In this document: positions 7,732 through 17,603 of the stretch, piece after piece
Position numbering within the stretch: the stretch's first letter is position 1
Layout of the letters: the number at the start of each line of letters is the position of its first letter
NCBI RefSeq assembly: GCF_024305035.1
Contig: NZ_JAMWZB010000018.1
Span: forward strand, 41,863-105,862
Direction: 5' to 3'
Origin: Algoriphagus sp.
GTDB lineage: Bacteria > Bacteroidota > Bacteroidia > Cytophagales > Cyclobacteriaceae
Length of the DNA stretch: 64,000 bases
Position numbers and translations under genes: made by a program
The notes under the pieces: model-generated
What the model was told of the DNA's origin: nothing
The model's input: only the letters and a program-made list of their open reading frames with translations
The model's database searches: none

Positions 7732-9297
7732 TTAATTTCCTCCGTCCCACCACATGCGGGTGGCAAAGCTGTCTCCTCCCATTCGGGAAACGGCAGCCTG
7801 GTAATTTTCCGGATTGGAACCGATCTCATTTTCCCAATATCGTAATCTTCTAGGAATGAAATTCCCTTCAAAGGCATTGGGATCTTGGGTAGGAGTCAAT
7901 TCAGGATAACCTGTTCTTCTCCAGTTGGACCAAGCTTCGATGGCATTTAGGAAATTGGCTGCCCAATATTCTTCTCCGATTAATCGAAGTTTGTCCTCAT
8001 TGGAGGCCGCATCAAATCCTCTTCCGGAAATGTAGGCTGCAGTCTCTTGGGCGTCTACGGTAAAGTCTTCATCGAAATATACCCAAGAATTGATCGCCGC
8101 GGCTACACCATTGGAGAAATGGGTTCCGGCATCCGAGCTAATCCATCCTTTCACGGCCGCTTCTGCTCTCATGAATTCCACCTCTGCATAGGAAATCAAA
8201 TAATACGGATCATTCCAATCGAGGTATTTTAAATTGAGCATGGAGAAGTTTCGCTGAACGATGGAGAATCCATCCAAAGTACCTTCAGGAACGGCTTCGC
8301 CGATATTGGTAGATGTGTAGCCATTGGGCATTCCGATCTGTGCCTCAGGATCCGTAATCCAGGTAGCGGGTACTTCAGGATCGCCCACCCCTCCGGTTAG
8401 GATCATTTTACGCGGATCATCATTGGCATTCATCCAGTCCATCATCGTGGCAGAAATTTTACAATCTCTAGAATACTTGTAGGTGTTCCAGTAGCCGTCG
8501 TTCAATCCGTTTCGATTCACTCCTTGTGGTCCTGAATCATATTGGATAAAGGCAATGTCCTCATTGGAAGTAAAGGCGCCACTGTTGTTGGCTTCAGTAA
8601 ACACCTGCTGAGCAGTGGTAGGATCTACCTCACTCATTCGCATGGCAATACGCATCAACAAGGCATTGGTGAATTTTCTCCATTTGCTGATATCTCCTCC
8701 ATAAAGAAAATCCTGAGCTCCTAAGGAATTGGCTGATTCAGAAAAGCGATCTCTTGCCGCTCTTAGGTCCGCAATCATCGCAGTATAAATTTCCTCTTGA
8801 CTATCGTAAGCCGGGAACCAATTCTCTTCCCCTTCTAGTCCTTTTCCCGCTTGGAAATAGGGAATATCCCCATAGATATCAGTCATTCGATGCAAGTCAA
8901 AAACACGAAGTACGGTTGCTGCGGCGTTGAGATTGGCTTGAGCAGGGTCGCCGTCGGTCCGGGTAATGACATGAGTCAACAGTCTTACCACGCCCGTGTA
9001 ATGGGTCTCCATATAGGCTCCCGAATACTGGGCATTGTAGAAGTACTTATCCCCACTGAAGTATCCAGCGGTGGATGCGGTCTGCTGCACCATGGTTGAG
9101 GCATAGAGCATGGCAATTCTGGTATTCTCATATTCTCCACCTATCGCCAAAGTAGCTCTGGAGAAGAGGTAAGACATATCGATATCGGTGGCTGCGTTTT
9201 GGTCAATATTCAGGTCCAAAAGCTCTGACTCACTACAAGAGGCAAAAGTCAGCGAACCTGCCATTACCATTACTGCCAGTTTATTTGAAATTTTCAT
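7732..9297 (-). CDS. SusD/RagB-type glycan-binding lipoprotein
   Basis: A 521-residue lipoprotein (lipobox LTFASC, Cys21) of the SusD-like_2 type. After the Cys comes the usual SESELLDLNIDQNAAT stretch. TPR-like helices follow, with LNAAATVLRVFDLHRMTDIYG and FTNALLMRIAMRMSEV, and the C terminus ends VSRMGGDSFATRMWWDGGN. SusD proteins cap the SusC porin on the cell surface and bind oligosaccharides for import. The frame is open five codons further to a TTG, but the ATG at 9295-9297 gives the better signal peptide. It starts 15 bp after the SusC stop. With the GH18 enzyme next to it, the ligand is probably a chito-oligosaccharide or another GlcNAc-containing glycan (inference). Confidence 0.95.
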   Translation of the reverse strand: MKISNKLAVMVMAGSLTFASCSESELLDLNIDQNAATDIDMSYLFSRATLAIGGEYENTRIAMLYASTMVQQTASTAGYFSGDKYFYNAQYSGAYMETHYTGVVRLLTHVITRTDGDPAQANLNAAATVLRVFDLHRMTDIYGDIPYFQAGKGLEGEENWFPAYDSQEEIYTAMIADLRAARDRFSESANSLGAQDFLYGGDISKWRKFTNALLMRIAMRMSEVDPTTAQQVFTEANNSGAFTSNEDIAFIQYDSGPQGVNRNGLNDGYWNTYKYSRDCKISATMMDWMNANDDPRKMILTGGVGDPEVPATWITDPEAQIGMPNGYTSTNIGEAVPEGTLDGFSIVQRNFSMLNLKYLDWNDPYYLISYAEVEFMRAEAAVKGWISSDAGTHFSNGVAAAINSWVYFDEDFTVDAQETAAYISGRGFDAASNEDKLRLIGEEYWAANFLNAIEAWSNWRRTGYPELTPTQDPNAFEGNFIPRRLRYWENEIGSNPENYQAAVSRMGGDSFATRMWWDGGN

Positions 9298-9312
9298 AGT
9301 TCTGTGTTTCAA

Positions 9313-12300
9313 TTAAAAGTTGGCTGACAAATTAAATCCAAAGCTTCGGTTGGTAGGAAGACCAAAGTATTCCAATCCTTGCGAGTTGCCGTCCACTGCA
9401 TAGGCAGATTCCGGATCCACATTCGGGATATTTGACCAAAGCAAGGCCAAGTTTCTACCTACAACGGATAGTGACAGGTTGTTAAATGGAGTTTTGGAGG
9501 TAATTGCACTTGGGAAAGTGTATCCGAACGAAAACTCTCTCAACTTGGCAAATGAGGCATCATAGACGATGTTTTCAGTCACCATCGCATAGCGCTGCCA
9601 ATACTGATCGATCAAGTATTCAGCAGGATTGTTAGGATTTGCTGGAATGGTCCAGGTATTTGCTTCTCCATTTGCTGTCACTCCACTGACGGTAAGACTT
9701 CCATCTCTACCGATCAAAGTTTCTTCGTGCAAGCCATTATTGTAGGCAAAATAGTTGGTACCCGATACCATGTGTCCACCCTGACGGATGTCAATCAAGG
9801 CATACAAGCGGAACCCTTTCCAAGTTACCGTATTGCTCAAACCAGCAGAAATCGGATGTCTTCCTTCTGCGATGGTTTCAAAACCCTGCGTGGTTACCGG
9901 GAATCCATTTGCATCATAGACCGGTTGACCATCTACCTGCAAATGTTTGTATCCGGCAATCATTCCCAAAGGATACCCCACAATGTGTCGGATATTTTCC
10001 CGCATCAATCGAGATTGACCTAAGTTGATGAAATCAATCGGCTCGCCAGCAGCATTGGTTCCCAAGCTGAGCACTTCGGAAATGTTATTGGCAAAGTTGA
10101 AGGAAAGATCCCATCGTACCGCTCGGGCGATTGGGGTCACATTCAAAAGCATTTCAATCCCTCGGTTATTTAACTCTCCGATATTGACCGTAGTGGAACC
10201 AAAACCTGAAGTGGCTGAAATCCCGGTTGCCAAAATGTCGCTTCGGGTGGTTCGATTGTAATAGGCAATATCCAAACCTACGCGGTTGTCAAAGAATCTC
10301 AAATCCGCTCCGATTTCGTATTCGCTGGATCGGTAGGGTCCCAAATTTTCATTTGGAATGGAACCATTGTTGATTTGGCCCAAATTTGCGCCCAAGTGTC
10401 CCGCTCCAACTAACCCATAGGTCAGGTTAAGGGCATAAGGATTAGGTGCTCCACCTCCGGCTTCACCCCAAGATCCTCGGATTTTAGCAAAAGTAATGAC
10501 ATCAGGAAGAGTCACCATATCACTGATCACTGCACTCAATCCCAAGGAAGGGTAGAATAGTTTGCTATTCTCAGGGGACAAGGTTGAAAACTGATCCTGC
10601 CTTGCTGTGGCGTTCAAAAATATCATGTTTTTGTATCCCACATTGGCGGATCCAAAATAGGAATTGATTCCGTATTCCGAGAAGCCGTAGGTAATGGATG
10701 GGGCCCGCACATTATTTACTGAGCTGAAGAAAGGAACCACCAGGTCATTTCCTCCACCTCGAAGACTTTCGGCAGTTCTTCTCATTCGGTTACCACCGAT
10801 GAATCCATCCACATCAAAGTCTCCGAAGGTCTTATTGAACCCAATGAATAAATCGGCATTGTCCTCACGGATGGTCCGCTCGGTCAAATTGTAATCTCCC
10901 AGTGGCTTGTATGCCGTACCATAAGGCTCTGAAGTTCGATCCACACGAGATTGGAAATCCAATCCGATTCTACCTTGCACATACAACCAATCGGTGATGT
11001 CATATTTTAAGGACATATTACCCAAGAATCGGTTGGTTTCATCCTCACGGAAGAACTGATAGGCTGCCCAATAGGGGTTGGTCTGGAATACATTGGACTG
11101 GTAGCGAAGCTCGGTTCCATCCTCGAGTGCTCCCGGCTTGTCGGTGGTTCCTCTCATCACATCCAACGGCAAGTTGCCTGGTCTGACCAGCATAGCAAAG
11201 TTGGCATTACCCGGTGAATCGGAAAGTCGAGGTCGGTTTTTAGCAAATTGATTCGAATATTGACCGGTGGCCGCTAAAGTGAATTTGCCATGCTTGCCAT
11301 TGATATTGGCATTGACGACTCTTCGCTTGAATCCGGCATTGGGTACAATGTCCTTGTTATCCAAGTCAGAGAATGAAAAACGGTAATTCGCTTTTTCATT
11401 TCCCCCATCGAGTGCCACTGAGTTATTCCACGTATAGGAAGTCTCAAAGAAATCGGACAGCTGTTCCCCGGTAAAGGCATAGGGACGCTGCACCCCATCA
11501 AACTGAACAGAAGGAACGCCATCGTAAGCTGCTCCCCAGCCGTTATTTCCGGTATTCAGCGCTTCATCTTGGGTAGTAGGTCTTCTGCCGTCAATTCCCG
11601 GACCATATTGCCGCTGAAAATTGGTCTGATCCCAAACCCGGTCAAAGGTGATGTTGGAATTTACAGAAACCCCAATTCCTGTCCGCTGTGCCCCACTTTT
11701 GGTGGTAATCAAAATCACCCCGTTGGCAGCTCTTGCTCCATAGAGGGCAGCTGCGGCATTTCCTTTAAGTACGGAGATATTTTCGATATCATCGGGGTTG
11801 ATGGAGCTCAATCCGTCTCCGGAGTCATTTCCACCCCACATCCCTGCATTACCCAGATTTCCGGATTCGATGGGAATCCCGTTCACCACATAAAGGGGCT
11901 GATCATTCCCGGTCAAGGAAGATCCACCACGGATAACCACTCGGGTTGACCCGGCAGCTCCTGTAGCGGGTGGCGTCACATTCACCCCGGCTACTTTACC
12001 CGAAAGGGCATTACCGAAGTTGATCGCACGGGATTCGGTGAATTTATCACCGCCCACCTGGGTAACTGAGTAGCCCAAAGATTTTTGATCCCGCTCCATA
12101 CCAAAGGCAGTAACCACTACCTCGCTCAGGTCAGAGATATCTTCGCCCATGGCTACATCGATGATCGACTGATTGCCGACCACAATTTCTTGGGCTTCAA
12201 AACCAATAAATGAAAATACCAAGACCGAATTGGTCGTGGCGTTAATGGAATACTTACCGTCCACATCTGTGGTCGTACCGGTCTGGGTGGTTTTGTCCAG

Positions 12301-12438
12301 AACTGTTACTCCGGGAAGGGGTAAGCCATCTCCGGAGCTAGTGACTGTACCTGTCACTACGCGATTTTGAGAGAAAGCTTCGAAACTCACGAGTAGAATC
12401 AGCGCTAACCCCCATAAGAAAGATAGAATTTTTCTCAT
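9313..12438 (-). CDS. SusC/RagA-type TonB-linked outer-membrane transporter
   Basis: A 1041-residue protein of full length for the family. A signal peptide (ends about residue 23, FEAFSQ) is followed by a carboxypeptidase-D regulatory-like domain at about residues 27-105 (VVTGTVTSSGDGLPLPGVTV). The TonB-dependent plug follows (LSEVVVTAFGMERDQKSLGY; SSINPDDIENISVLKGNAAAA; GARAANGVILITTKSG), and then a beta-barrel ending in FGFNLSANF with a terminal Phe. No N-terminal FecR-interacting extension is visible. It imports oligosaccharides together with the following SusD, energised by TonB. It is the first gene of a five-gene operon; its promoter must lie in the AT-rich 12439-12996 region. Confidence 0.97.
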   Translation of the reverse strand: MRKILSFLWGLALILLVSFEAFSQNRVVTGTVTSSGDGLPLPGVTVLDKTTQTGTTTDVDGKYSINATTNSVLVFSFIGFEAQEIVVGNQSIIDVAMGEDISDLSEVVVTAFGMERDQKSLGYSVTQVGGDKFTESRAINFGNALSGKVAGVNVTPPATGAAGSTRVVIRGGSSLTGNDQPLYVVNGIPIESGNLGNAGMWGGNDSGDGLSSINPDDIENISVLKGNAAAALYGARAANGVILITTKSGAQRTGIGVSVNSNITFDRVWDQTNFQRQYGPGIDGRRPTTQDEALNTGNNGWGAAYDGVPSVQFDGVQRPYAFTGEQLSDFFETSYTWNNSVALDGGNEKANYRFSFSDLDNKDIVPNAGFKRRVVNANINGKHGKFTLAATGQYSNQFAKNRPRLSDSPGNANFAMLVRPGNLPLDVMRGTTDKPGALEDGTELRYQSNVFQTNPYWAAYQFFREDETNRFLGNMSLKYDITDWLYVQGRIGLDFQSRVDRTSEPYGTAYKPLGDYNLTERTIREDNADLFIGFNKTFGDFDVDGFIGGNRMRRTAESLRGGGNDLVVPFFSSVNNVRAPSITYGFSEYGINSYFGSANVGYKNMIFLNATARQDQFSTLSPENSKLFYPSLGLSAVISDMVTLPDVITFAKIRGSWGEAGGGAPNPYALNLTYGLVGAGHLGANLGQINNGSIPNENLGPYRSSEYEIGADLRFFDNRVGLDIAYYNRTTRSDILATGISATSGFGSTTVNIGELNNRGIEMLLNVTPIARAVRWDLSFNFANNISEVLSLGTNAAGEPIDFINLGQSRLMRENIRHIVGYPLGMIAGYKHLQVDGQPVYDANGFPVTTQGFETIAEGRHPISAGLSNTVTWKGFRLYALIDIRQGGHMVSGTNYFAYNNGLHEETLIGRDGSLTVSGVTANGEANTWTIPANPNNPAEYLIDQYWQRYAMVTENIVYDASFAKLREFSFGYTFPSAITSKTPFNNLSLSVVGRNLALLWSNIPNVDPESAYAVDGNSQGLEYFGLPTNRSFGFNLSANF

Positions 12439-12952
12439 AGTTGGAAATAAATGGTTTGAATTAAGTTGAATTGGAAATCCGGGAAAACCCGGTTAGGGTA
12501 TGTTAAAACTGGGCACTTTCTTTTTGCATGAAATTTGGTTTAATGAACAAAACTTAGTCTTTATATCCGGTAAACAACTGATCAGCCTCCCCTTAATTTG
12601 GCGATCAGACCAATGGCATTATTCTATTCGGGTAAAGCTAAAGATTTCAAAAATCTTTCAAAAACAATTCTATGATTTTTTTATACAAAAAACTGATTCT
12701 TTTTTAATTTTTTTTTAAAAGTTACAAAACTAGTATCTTATTTTTTTACTTAACTCGAATTCTTCATGAACATTTTTGACCCCAAGGCCTAATTTAATTC
12801 AAAAAAACTCAAGTCTTTACGGGACTTTAACCATTTTTATTCATGTTTATTTTAAAAAAACAAAATTATTTCCTGAAAAGAGTAAAAATTGGATCTATTA
12901 CTTTTAAATAATTTTGAATCCTTTAAAAAGGGTTTTTCGCCACTTAAAAAAA
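12439..12952. other. AT-rich intergenic region upstream of susC
   Basis: About 510 bp without a credible gene lie between glnN and susC, both on the minus strand. The stretch is strongly AT-rich with long A and T runs (12640-12910). It must hold the susC operon promoter and leader. TAnnTTTG-type -7 matches on the minus strand are at 12725-12732 (TAGTTTTG) and 12861-12868 (TAATTTTG), but neither has a clear TTG 19-21 bp upstream, so the promoter cannot be fixed. I see no sigma/anti-sigma gene or regulator nearby. Confidence 0.5.
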
Positions 12953-12976
12953 AACCGCTCCTTTTTTGAGGAGCGG
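12947..12976 (-). terminator. Rho-independent terminator of glnN
   Basis: CCGCTCC (12955-12961) pairs with GGAGCGG (12970-12976) around an 8-nt loop. On the minus strand the stem is followed by a run of T (complement of the A-run at 12946-12954). It begins 20 bp past the glnN stop. Confidence 0.85.
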
Positions 12977-12996
12977 CTTGGTATCAATTGGCTTGC

Positions 12997-15159
12997 TTAT
13001 CGAATGAAGAGCATTTCACGGTATTTGACCAGTGGCCAAAGTTCATCGTCCACGAGTAACTCCAGCTTATCGACCGCATATCGGATTTTATCAAAGAAGG
13101 CTTCTTTGACCTCTGTTTGATATCCTTTTGCACGCTTGATGATGTCTTCCTCTTTATTGAGTTGACGACGCGCGTCGATCATGGCGGTCACGTTGGACTT
13201 CACCGCTTCTATATGACGGGACACATCCTTGATCGTTTCAATTGCGGCGGAATTATCCAATCCCAGACCTTTTAAGCCATTGGCATTTTCGATCAACTTG
13301 TTTTGGTAAGAAATTGCCGTAGGGATGATATGGTTGAGAGCCAAATCCCCCATTACCCGGCTTTCGATCTGTACTTTTTTAATGAAGTCCTCCAACATGA
13401 TTTCGTGTCTTGCAGTGACTTCCAAGGGATTCATCACATGATGTCGCTCGAATAGCGCTTGCACCTCTTTTTTCTCGTACACATCGAGTGCTTCAGGAGT
13501 AGACTTCAAGTTGGCTAAGCCACGCTTCTGTGCTTCTTTTTCCCACTCTTCGGAGTAACCGTCACCCTCAAATCGGACTTTTTTAGACTCCTTAATGTAT
13601 TTTCTAAGCACATTGACAATCGCAATTTTCTTTTCTTTGCCACCGTTCATCTCCTTTTCGATGTCCTTGGTCAATTGCTTCAGTGTTTCAGCAACGATGA
13701 CATTAAGCACGGTCATCGGACCAGCCACATTGGCATGGGAACCGACAGCGCGGAACTCAAACTTATTTCCGGTGAAGGCAAATGGAGAGGTTCTGTTTCG
13801 ATCGGTATTATCCAAGATGATTTCTGGGATTTTAGAAATTCCCAGCTTCATGTACATGTTATCCCCTTTCTCGATTTTGATGTTGCCGTTTTTCTCCAAC
13901 TCATCCAATACCTCAGTTAAGGTAGCACCAAGGAAAACCGAAATAATGGCTGGCGGAGCCTCATTGGCACCCAATCGAAAATCATTTCCTGCTGAAGCAA
14001 TGCTGGCTCGCAACAATCCTGCATGATCGTACACGGCTTTAACGGTAGCCACCAGGAAGGTTAAAAACTGCAGGTTTTCCCGGGCGGAATTACTAGGCTG
14101 AAATAAATTCACTCCGGTATCTGTGATCAAGGACCAGTTGTTGTGCTTTCCTGATCCGTTTACTCCTGCAAAAGGCTTTTCGTGGAACAACACCTTCAAA
14201 TCATGCTTCTCAGCAACCTTATCCATCACATCCATCAATAATTGATTGTGATCGGTTGCCTTGTTGATTTCTTCGTAAATCGGCGCAACTTCGAATTGTC
14301 CGGGAGCTACCTCATTGTGACGGGTGGCTACTGGAATACCCAATTTGAGGGCTTCGATTTCGAAATCCATCATGAAGTTTTTTACCCGGGTAGGAATGGA
14401 TCCAAAATAATGATCCTCCAACTGCTGTCCTCGTGCCGGATTATGTCCAAATACGGATCTTCCTGCCATGACTAAATCGGGTCGGGCGGAAAACAAAGCC
14501 TTATCGATCACAAAATATTCCTGCTCTACGCCAAGTGAAGCCGAAACTTTACGCACATTGCGGTCAAAAAGCTGACAGATCGGCAAAGCCGCTTCATTGA
14601 TCGCTTCCATGGACTTTAACAAAGGTGTCTTGTAGTCAAGCGCCTCTCCGGTGAATGACACAAAGATCGTTGGAATACAAAGGGTTTTTTCAAATATGAA
14701 AATGGGGGAAGAAGGATCCCAGGCAGTGTATCCTCTGGCCTCAAAAGTAGATCGAATGCCTCCATTGGGAAAAGAAGAAGCATCCGGCTCCTGCTGAACC
14801 AATGCAGAACCTTTGAATTTTTCCAAGCCTGCATGCGCATCAAAAAAGGAATCATGCTTTTCGGCAGTGGATCCGGTTAAAGGTTGAAACCAGTGTGTGT
14901 AGTGCGTAACACCTTTGGATAAAGCCCAAGTCTTTACAGCGGATGCTACTTCTTCTGCAGTGGCGGTATCGATTTTGGTTCCCTTATCGATAGCCTCCAT
15001 GATTTTTTTGTACACCGAGGGTGCCAAAGACTGCTTCATCTGATCACCGCCAAAAACGTTGACCCCGAAGAAGTCTGAAATTTTAGGAGAAGGAGGAGTC
15101 ACCTGAACTCGCTGTCTTGCCTGTACCATGGACAGGGCTTGTTGTCTTAGTGTTGCCAT
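12997..15159 (-). CDS. glnN: Glutamine synthetase type III
   Basis: A 720-residue protein, matching the roughly 700-730 residues of GSIII and far longer than GSI or GSII. It makes glutamine from glutamate, ammonia and ATP in the cytoplasm. Recognisable blocks are KGVTHYTHWFQPLTGSTAEK, VEQEYFVID, ATRHNEVAPGQFEVAPI, LFHEKPFAGVNGSGKHNNWS (ATP/glutamate site) and NDFRLGANEAPPAIIS, all typical of the GlnN family common in Bacteroidota. The gene is monocistronic, with its own terminator. It is divergent from mtaB; a possible -7 element (TATTTTTG on the minus strand, 15191-15198) lies 32 bp upstream of the ATG. Confidence 0.97.
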   Translation of the reverse strand: MATLRQQALSMVQARQRVQVTPPSPKISDFFGVNVFGGDQMKQSLAPSVYKKIMEAIDKGTKIDTATAEEVASAVKTWALSKGVTHYTHWFQPLTGSTAEKHDSFFDAHAGLEKFKGSALVQQEPDASSFPNGGIRSTFEARGYTAWDPSSPIFIFEKTLCIPTIFVSFTGEALDYKTPLLKSMEAINEAALPICQLFDRNVRKVSASLGVEQEYFVIDKALFSARPDLVMAGRSVFGHNPARGQQLEDHYFGSIPTRVKNFMMDFEIEALKLGIPVATRHNEVAPGQFEVAPIYEEINKATDHNQLLMDVMDKVAEKHDLKVLFHEKPFAGVNGSGKHNNWSLITDTGVNLFQPSNSARENLQFLTFLVATVKAVYDHAGLLRASIASAGNDFRLGANEAPPAIISVFLGATLTEVLDELEKNGNIKIEKGDNMYMKLGISKIPEIILDNTDRNRTSPFAFTGNKFEFRAVGSHANVAGPMTVLNVIVAETLKQLTKDIEKEMNGGKEKKIAIVNVLRKYIKESKKVRFEGDGYSEEWEKEAQKRGLANLKSTPEALDVYEKKEVQALFERHHVMNPLEVTARHEIMLEDFIKKVQIESRVMGDLALNHIIPTAISYQNKLIENANGLKGLGLDNSAAIETIKDVSRHIEAVKSNVTAMIDARRQLNKEEDIIKRAKGYQTEVKEAFFDKIRYAVDKLELLVDDELWPLVKYREMLFIR

Positions 15160-15337
15160 TTCTACAATATGTGGTTTAATATTACCCCAGCAAAAATAGA
15201 AAAATACTTGTAAATTTTGCTTTCTGGATTTTTTTTGAGCCTATTTTTTCGAAAAATTACACTTTTTCTAAAAAATTATGGTGAAAATTCACCCAAATGA
15301 TGAAAAAACATGCGATTTGAGGTCGAAAATTGGAAAA

Positions 15338-15367
15338 TTGAAAACAAGTAGAGATTGCTTACCTTTG
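15338..15367 (+). promoter_or_regulatory. Promoter of mtaB (TTG-N19-TAnnTTTG)
   Basis: TTG at 15338-15340 and TACCTTTG at 15360-15367 are separated by exactly 19 bp, the classic Bacteroidota housekeeping promoter spacing. The mtaB start codon lies 27 bp downstream. Confidence 0.75.
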
Positions 15368-15393
15368 TGTCCTTGTAATCAAGAGGAAATTAA

Positions 15394-16719
15394 GTGAAAA
15401 AAGTAGCCTTTTATACCCTGGGATGTAAGTTGAATTTCTCCGAGACGTCCACGATCAGTCGCCAATTCGAAGATCGCGGCTTTCAGAAAGTGGATTTTCA
15501 GGAAAATCCCGACATTTTCATCATCAACACCTGCTCGGTCACCGAAAATGCGGACAAAAAATGTAAGAAAATCGTCAAAGAGGCTAAAAAAATATCCCCT
15601 AATTCTTATGTGGCCATCATTGGCTGCTATGCCCAGTTAAAACCCCGTGAAATTTCAGAAATCAAAGGCGTAGATGCGGTATTGGGTGCTGCGGAGAAAT
15701 TTAGACTCCATGAGCTGTTGGGTGATTTTGCCAAAGAGCAGGAAGCCAAAGTGCTGGCCAGTGAAATCACCGAAGCCAAGACCTTTACGAATGCCTATTC
15801 GATCCATGATCGCACCCGTACGTTTTTAAAAGTCCAAGATGGGTGCAATTATGGCTGTGCGTTCTGTACGATTCCTTTAGCCCGGGGAAAAAGCCGGAGT
15901 AATACCATCGCCTCGGTTTTGGAGTCCGCCTGGGAAATTGCGCAAACTGAGGTCAAAGAGGTCGTGCTTACCGGAGTGAACATCGGTGATTTTGGAATCG
16001 TGGACGGAAAGCGCCAAGAACGCTTTGCTGATTTGGTGTTTGCTCTCGATGAAGTGGATGGAATCGATCGATTTCGGATCTCTTCCATCGAGCCCAATCT
16101 GTTAACCAACGAAATCATTGCCTTTGCTGCTACTTCCAAGCGCTTTGTACCGCATTTTCATGTACCCCTTCAGTCGGGTTCAAACACTATTCTTCGAAAA
16201 ATGGGTCGGCGCTACTTGCGGGAACTTTACGTAGACCGAGTCAGCAAAATCAAAACCCTGATGCCGCAGGCCTGTATCGGAGTCGATGTGATTGTGGGAT
16301 TTCCGGGAGAAACCGATGAATTGTTTTTAGAAACCTACCATTTCCTCAATGAATTGGACATCTCCTACCTCCACGTGTTCACCTACTCAGAGCGTGCCAA
16401 TACCCGTGCCGCTGAAATGGAAGAAGTGGTCCCGATGAAAACCCGTAATGAGCGTTCCAAAATGCTTCGAATCCTTTCCGAGAAAAAGCGCCGCCAGTTT
16501 TACGAACAAAACTTGGGTAAAACCTTTACTGTGCTTTTTGAAGAGGATGTGGTCGATGGAAAAATGCACGGCTTTACCGAAAACTACATCCGTGTGGCCG
16601 CCAAATACGACCCTATGCTGATCAATGAAACTAAGTTGGTTACCTTGGATAGCATCAATGAAGCTGGAAATGTGGAAGTGTTGGAGCCGGAGATGGTTTT
16701 TGAAAGGCATGAATTTTAG
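15394..16719 (+). CDS. mtaB: tRNA N6-threonylcarbamoyladenosine 2-methylthiotransferase MtaB
   Basis: A 441-residue radical-SAM methylthiotransferase that converts t6A37 to ms2t6A37 in tRNAs reading ANN codons. The N-terminal UPF0004 domain carries the three cluster cysteines Cys11 (TLGCKLN), Cys47 (NTCSV) and Cys78 (IGCYAQ). The radical-SAM cluster is Cys151/155/158 in DGCNYGCAFC. The C-terminal TRAM domain starts near residue 370 (NLGKTFTVLFEEDVVDG). Of the related enzymes MiaB, RimO and MtaB, the pattern GCKLN and the length fit MtaB best. Translation starts at GTG, 27 bp after a good promoter. The stop overlaps by 4 bp the end of the converging toxin relic. Confidence 0.93.
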   Translation: MKKVAFYTLGCKLNFSETSTISRQFEDRGFQKVDFQENPDIFIINTCSVTENADKKCKKIVKEAKKISPNSYVAIIGCYAQLKPREISEIKGVDAVLGAAEKFRLHELLGDFAKEQEAKVLASEITEAKTFTNAYSIHDRTRTFLKVQDGCNYGCAFCTIPLARGKSRSNTIASVLESAWEIAQTEVKEVVLTGVNIGDFGIVDGKRQERFADLVFALDEVDGIDRFRISSIEPNLLTNEIIAFAATSKRFVPHFHVPLQSGSNTILRKMGRRYLRELYVDRVSKIKTLMPQACIGVDVIVGFPGETDELFLETYHFLNELDISYLHVFTYSERANTRAAEMEEVVPMKTRNERSKMLRILSEKKRRQFYEQNLGKTFTVLFEEDVVDGKMHGFTENYIRVAAKYDPMLINETKLVTLDSINEAGNVEVLEPEMVFERHEF

Positions 16720-17003
16720 GACCAATTAGCCGAATTTCCAGCAGTGGGGAATATACCTAAAACTACAACTCTCCTTTCTTCTGGGACAAAAGGAATGGAA
16801 ACTGGGAATTTGGTGAAGAAAGCAAATCTAAACCTCTTAGAATGAACTTGGTATGAATGGGGAGAAATTTTAACTTGATTTTTCTTGCTAAAAGCATCCT
16901 CCACAAATTTATCCCCAAGCCCAAGCATTTTACCTTCCTACCAGGCTAAAATCTCCTTCAGGTCAATTTCAGCCTCAGGCATAAGTAAAACCTGATCGTT
17001 CAT
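16716..17003 (-). pseudogene. ParE/RelE-type toxin, inactivated by an amber codon
   Basis: From ATG at 17001-17003 the minus strand reads MNDQVLLMPEAEIDLKEILAW, then TAG at 16938-16940 (codon 22). The same frame then continues as EGKMLGLGDKFVEDAF, PHSYQVHSKRFRFAFFTKFP and ERRVVVLGIFPTAG to TAA. The pattern PEAE.DL.EI..WYE, GLG..F, YRFA...FP, VVVLG.FH is the ParE-toxin fold; the position of the stop is usually Tyr. ParE toxins inhibit DNA gyrase. The late GIFPTAG in place of GxFHTxR also suggests decay. The gene ends inside the last 4 bp of mtaB. The antitoxin gene upstream (17083-17316) is intact. Confidence 0.75.
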
Positions 17004-17082
17004 TTAACTTACATTTTCAAACCCGCTTTTACTTCATCTGTTTATAATTTGTTTTTTATCGGTCAGATGGAATCTCGCAAAT

Positions 17083-17316
17083 CTAATCATCCCGGTGTGT
17101 GACGGGTACTTCATGCTCGATTTCATCCAATAATTTTCCTTCGTTCGGATTCTTGATAGGACGCTCCGATCGAATTTCTAGTTTTTCCAATTGCTCCCTG
17201 GCAAGATCGTTCAGCTGATCTTTGGGCAACAAAATCGAATAGGCGAGTTTCAAGAGCTCCTTATCTGCACCATCTATCAATTGGTGCAATTCTTTTTGAA
17301 TTACTGCCTTATCCAT
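17083..17316 (-). CDS. Antitoxin of a ParE-type module (addiction module component)
   Basis: A 77-residue, highly charged, predicted-helical protein: MDKAVIQKELHQLIDGADKE, then LAREQLEKLEIRSERP and EIEHEVPVTH. It resembles the small 'addiction module component' antitoxins paired with ParE-like toxins, with an N-terminal dimerisation helix and a disordered toxin-wrapping tail. It lies upstream of the toxin relic on the same strand, the usual antitoxin-first order. A 79-bp gap replaces the normal near-overlap, perhaps another sign of decay. I cannot see a DNA-binding motif. An antitoxin retained after loss of its toxin could still neutralise related toxins. Confidence 0.6.
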   Translation of the reverse strand: MDKAVIQKELHQLIDGADKELLKLAYSILLPKDQLNDLAREQLEKLEIRSERPIKNPNEGKLLDEIEHEVPVTHRDD

Positions 17317-17372
17317 ACACGATTACTACTACCAAAATTCTCGTAAATTCTAGCATACATATTTTTTTTAAA

Positions 17373-17603
17373 ATGCTTAGATTGCTTCGAACTCGATTCG
17401 AAGGTCAAGTCCCCTATTTTTACCTAGTTTTGGCTGAACCAGATGCCAATGGATCATACTAGATTCGATTTCGCTCCGAGCCCATTCGTCTTGTTTTAGT
17501 GCAGGGAGAGGAAAATGCAGCTCTGCCGTATTTTACTTTCCCTGCATTACAAAGTTTAAACTCAGAGGCAGAGCGAAGCCGAGGCCTAATCATTCTACTT
17601 TAA
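17373..17603 (+). pseudogene. Possible decayed ORF with one in-frame TAG
   Basis: The + strand reads ATG at 17373 (MLRLLRTRFEGQVPYFYLVL) to a TAG at 17460-17462. It then continues in the same frame as IRFRSEPIRLVLVQGEENAA and LPYFTFPALQSLNSEA to TAA at 17601-17603. The composition is protein-like on both sides of the stop, but I cannot name a family. It lies in the gap between the antitoxin gene and glgB and may be debris from the same insertion. It could also be chance. Confidence 0.25.

Noticed and set aside
16387..16725. 112-codon minus-strand frame at the end of mtaB
   Set aside because: It is a shadow of the MtaB coding sequence in another frame.
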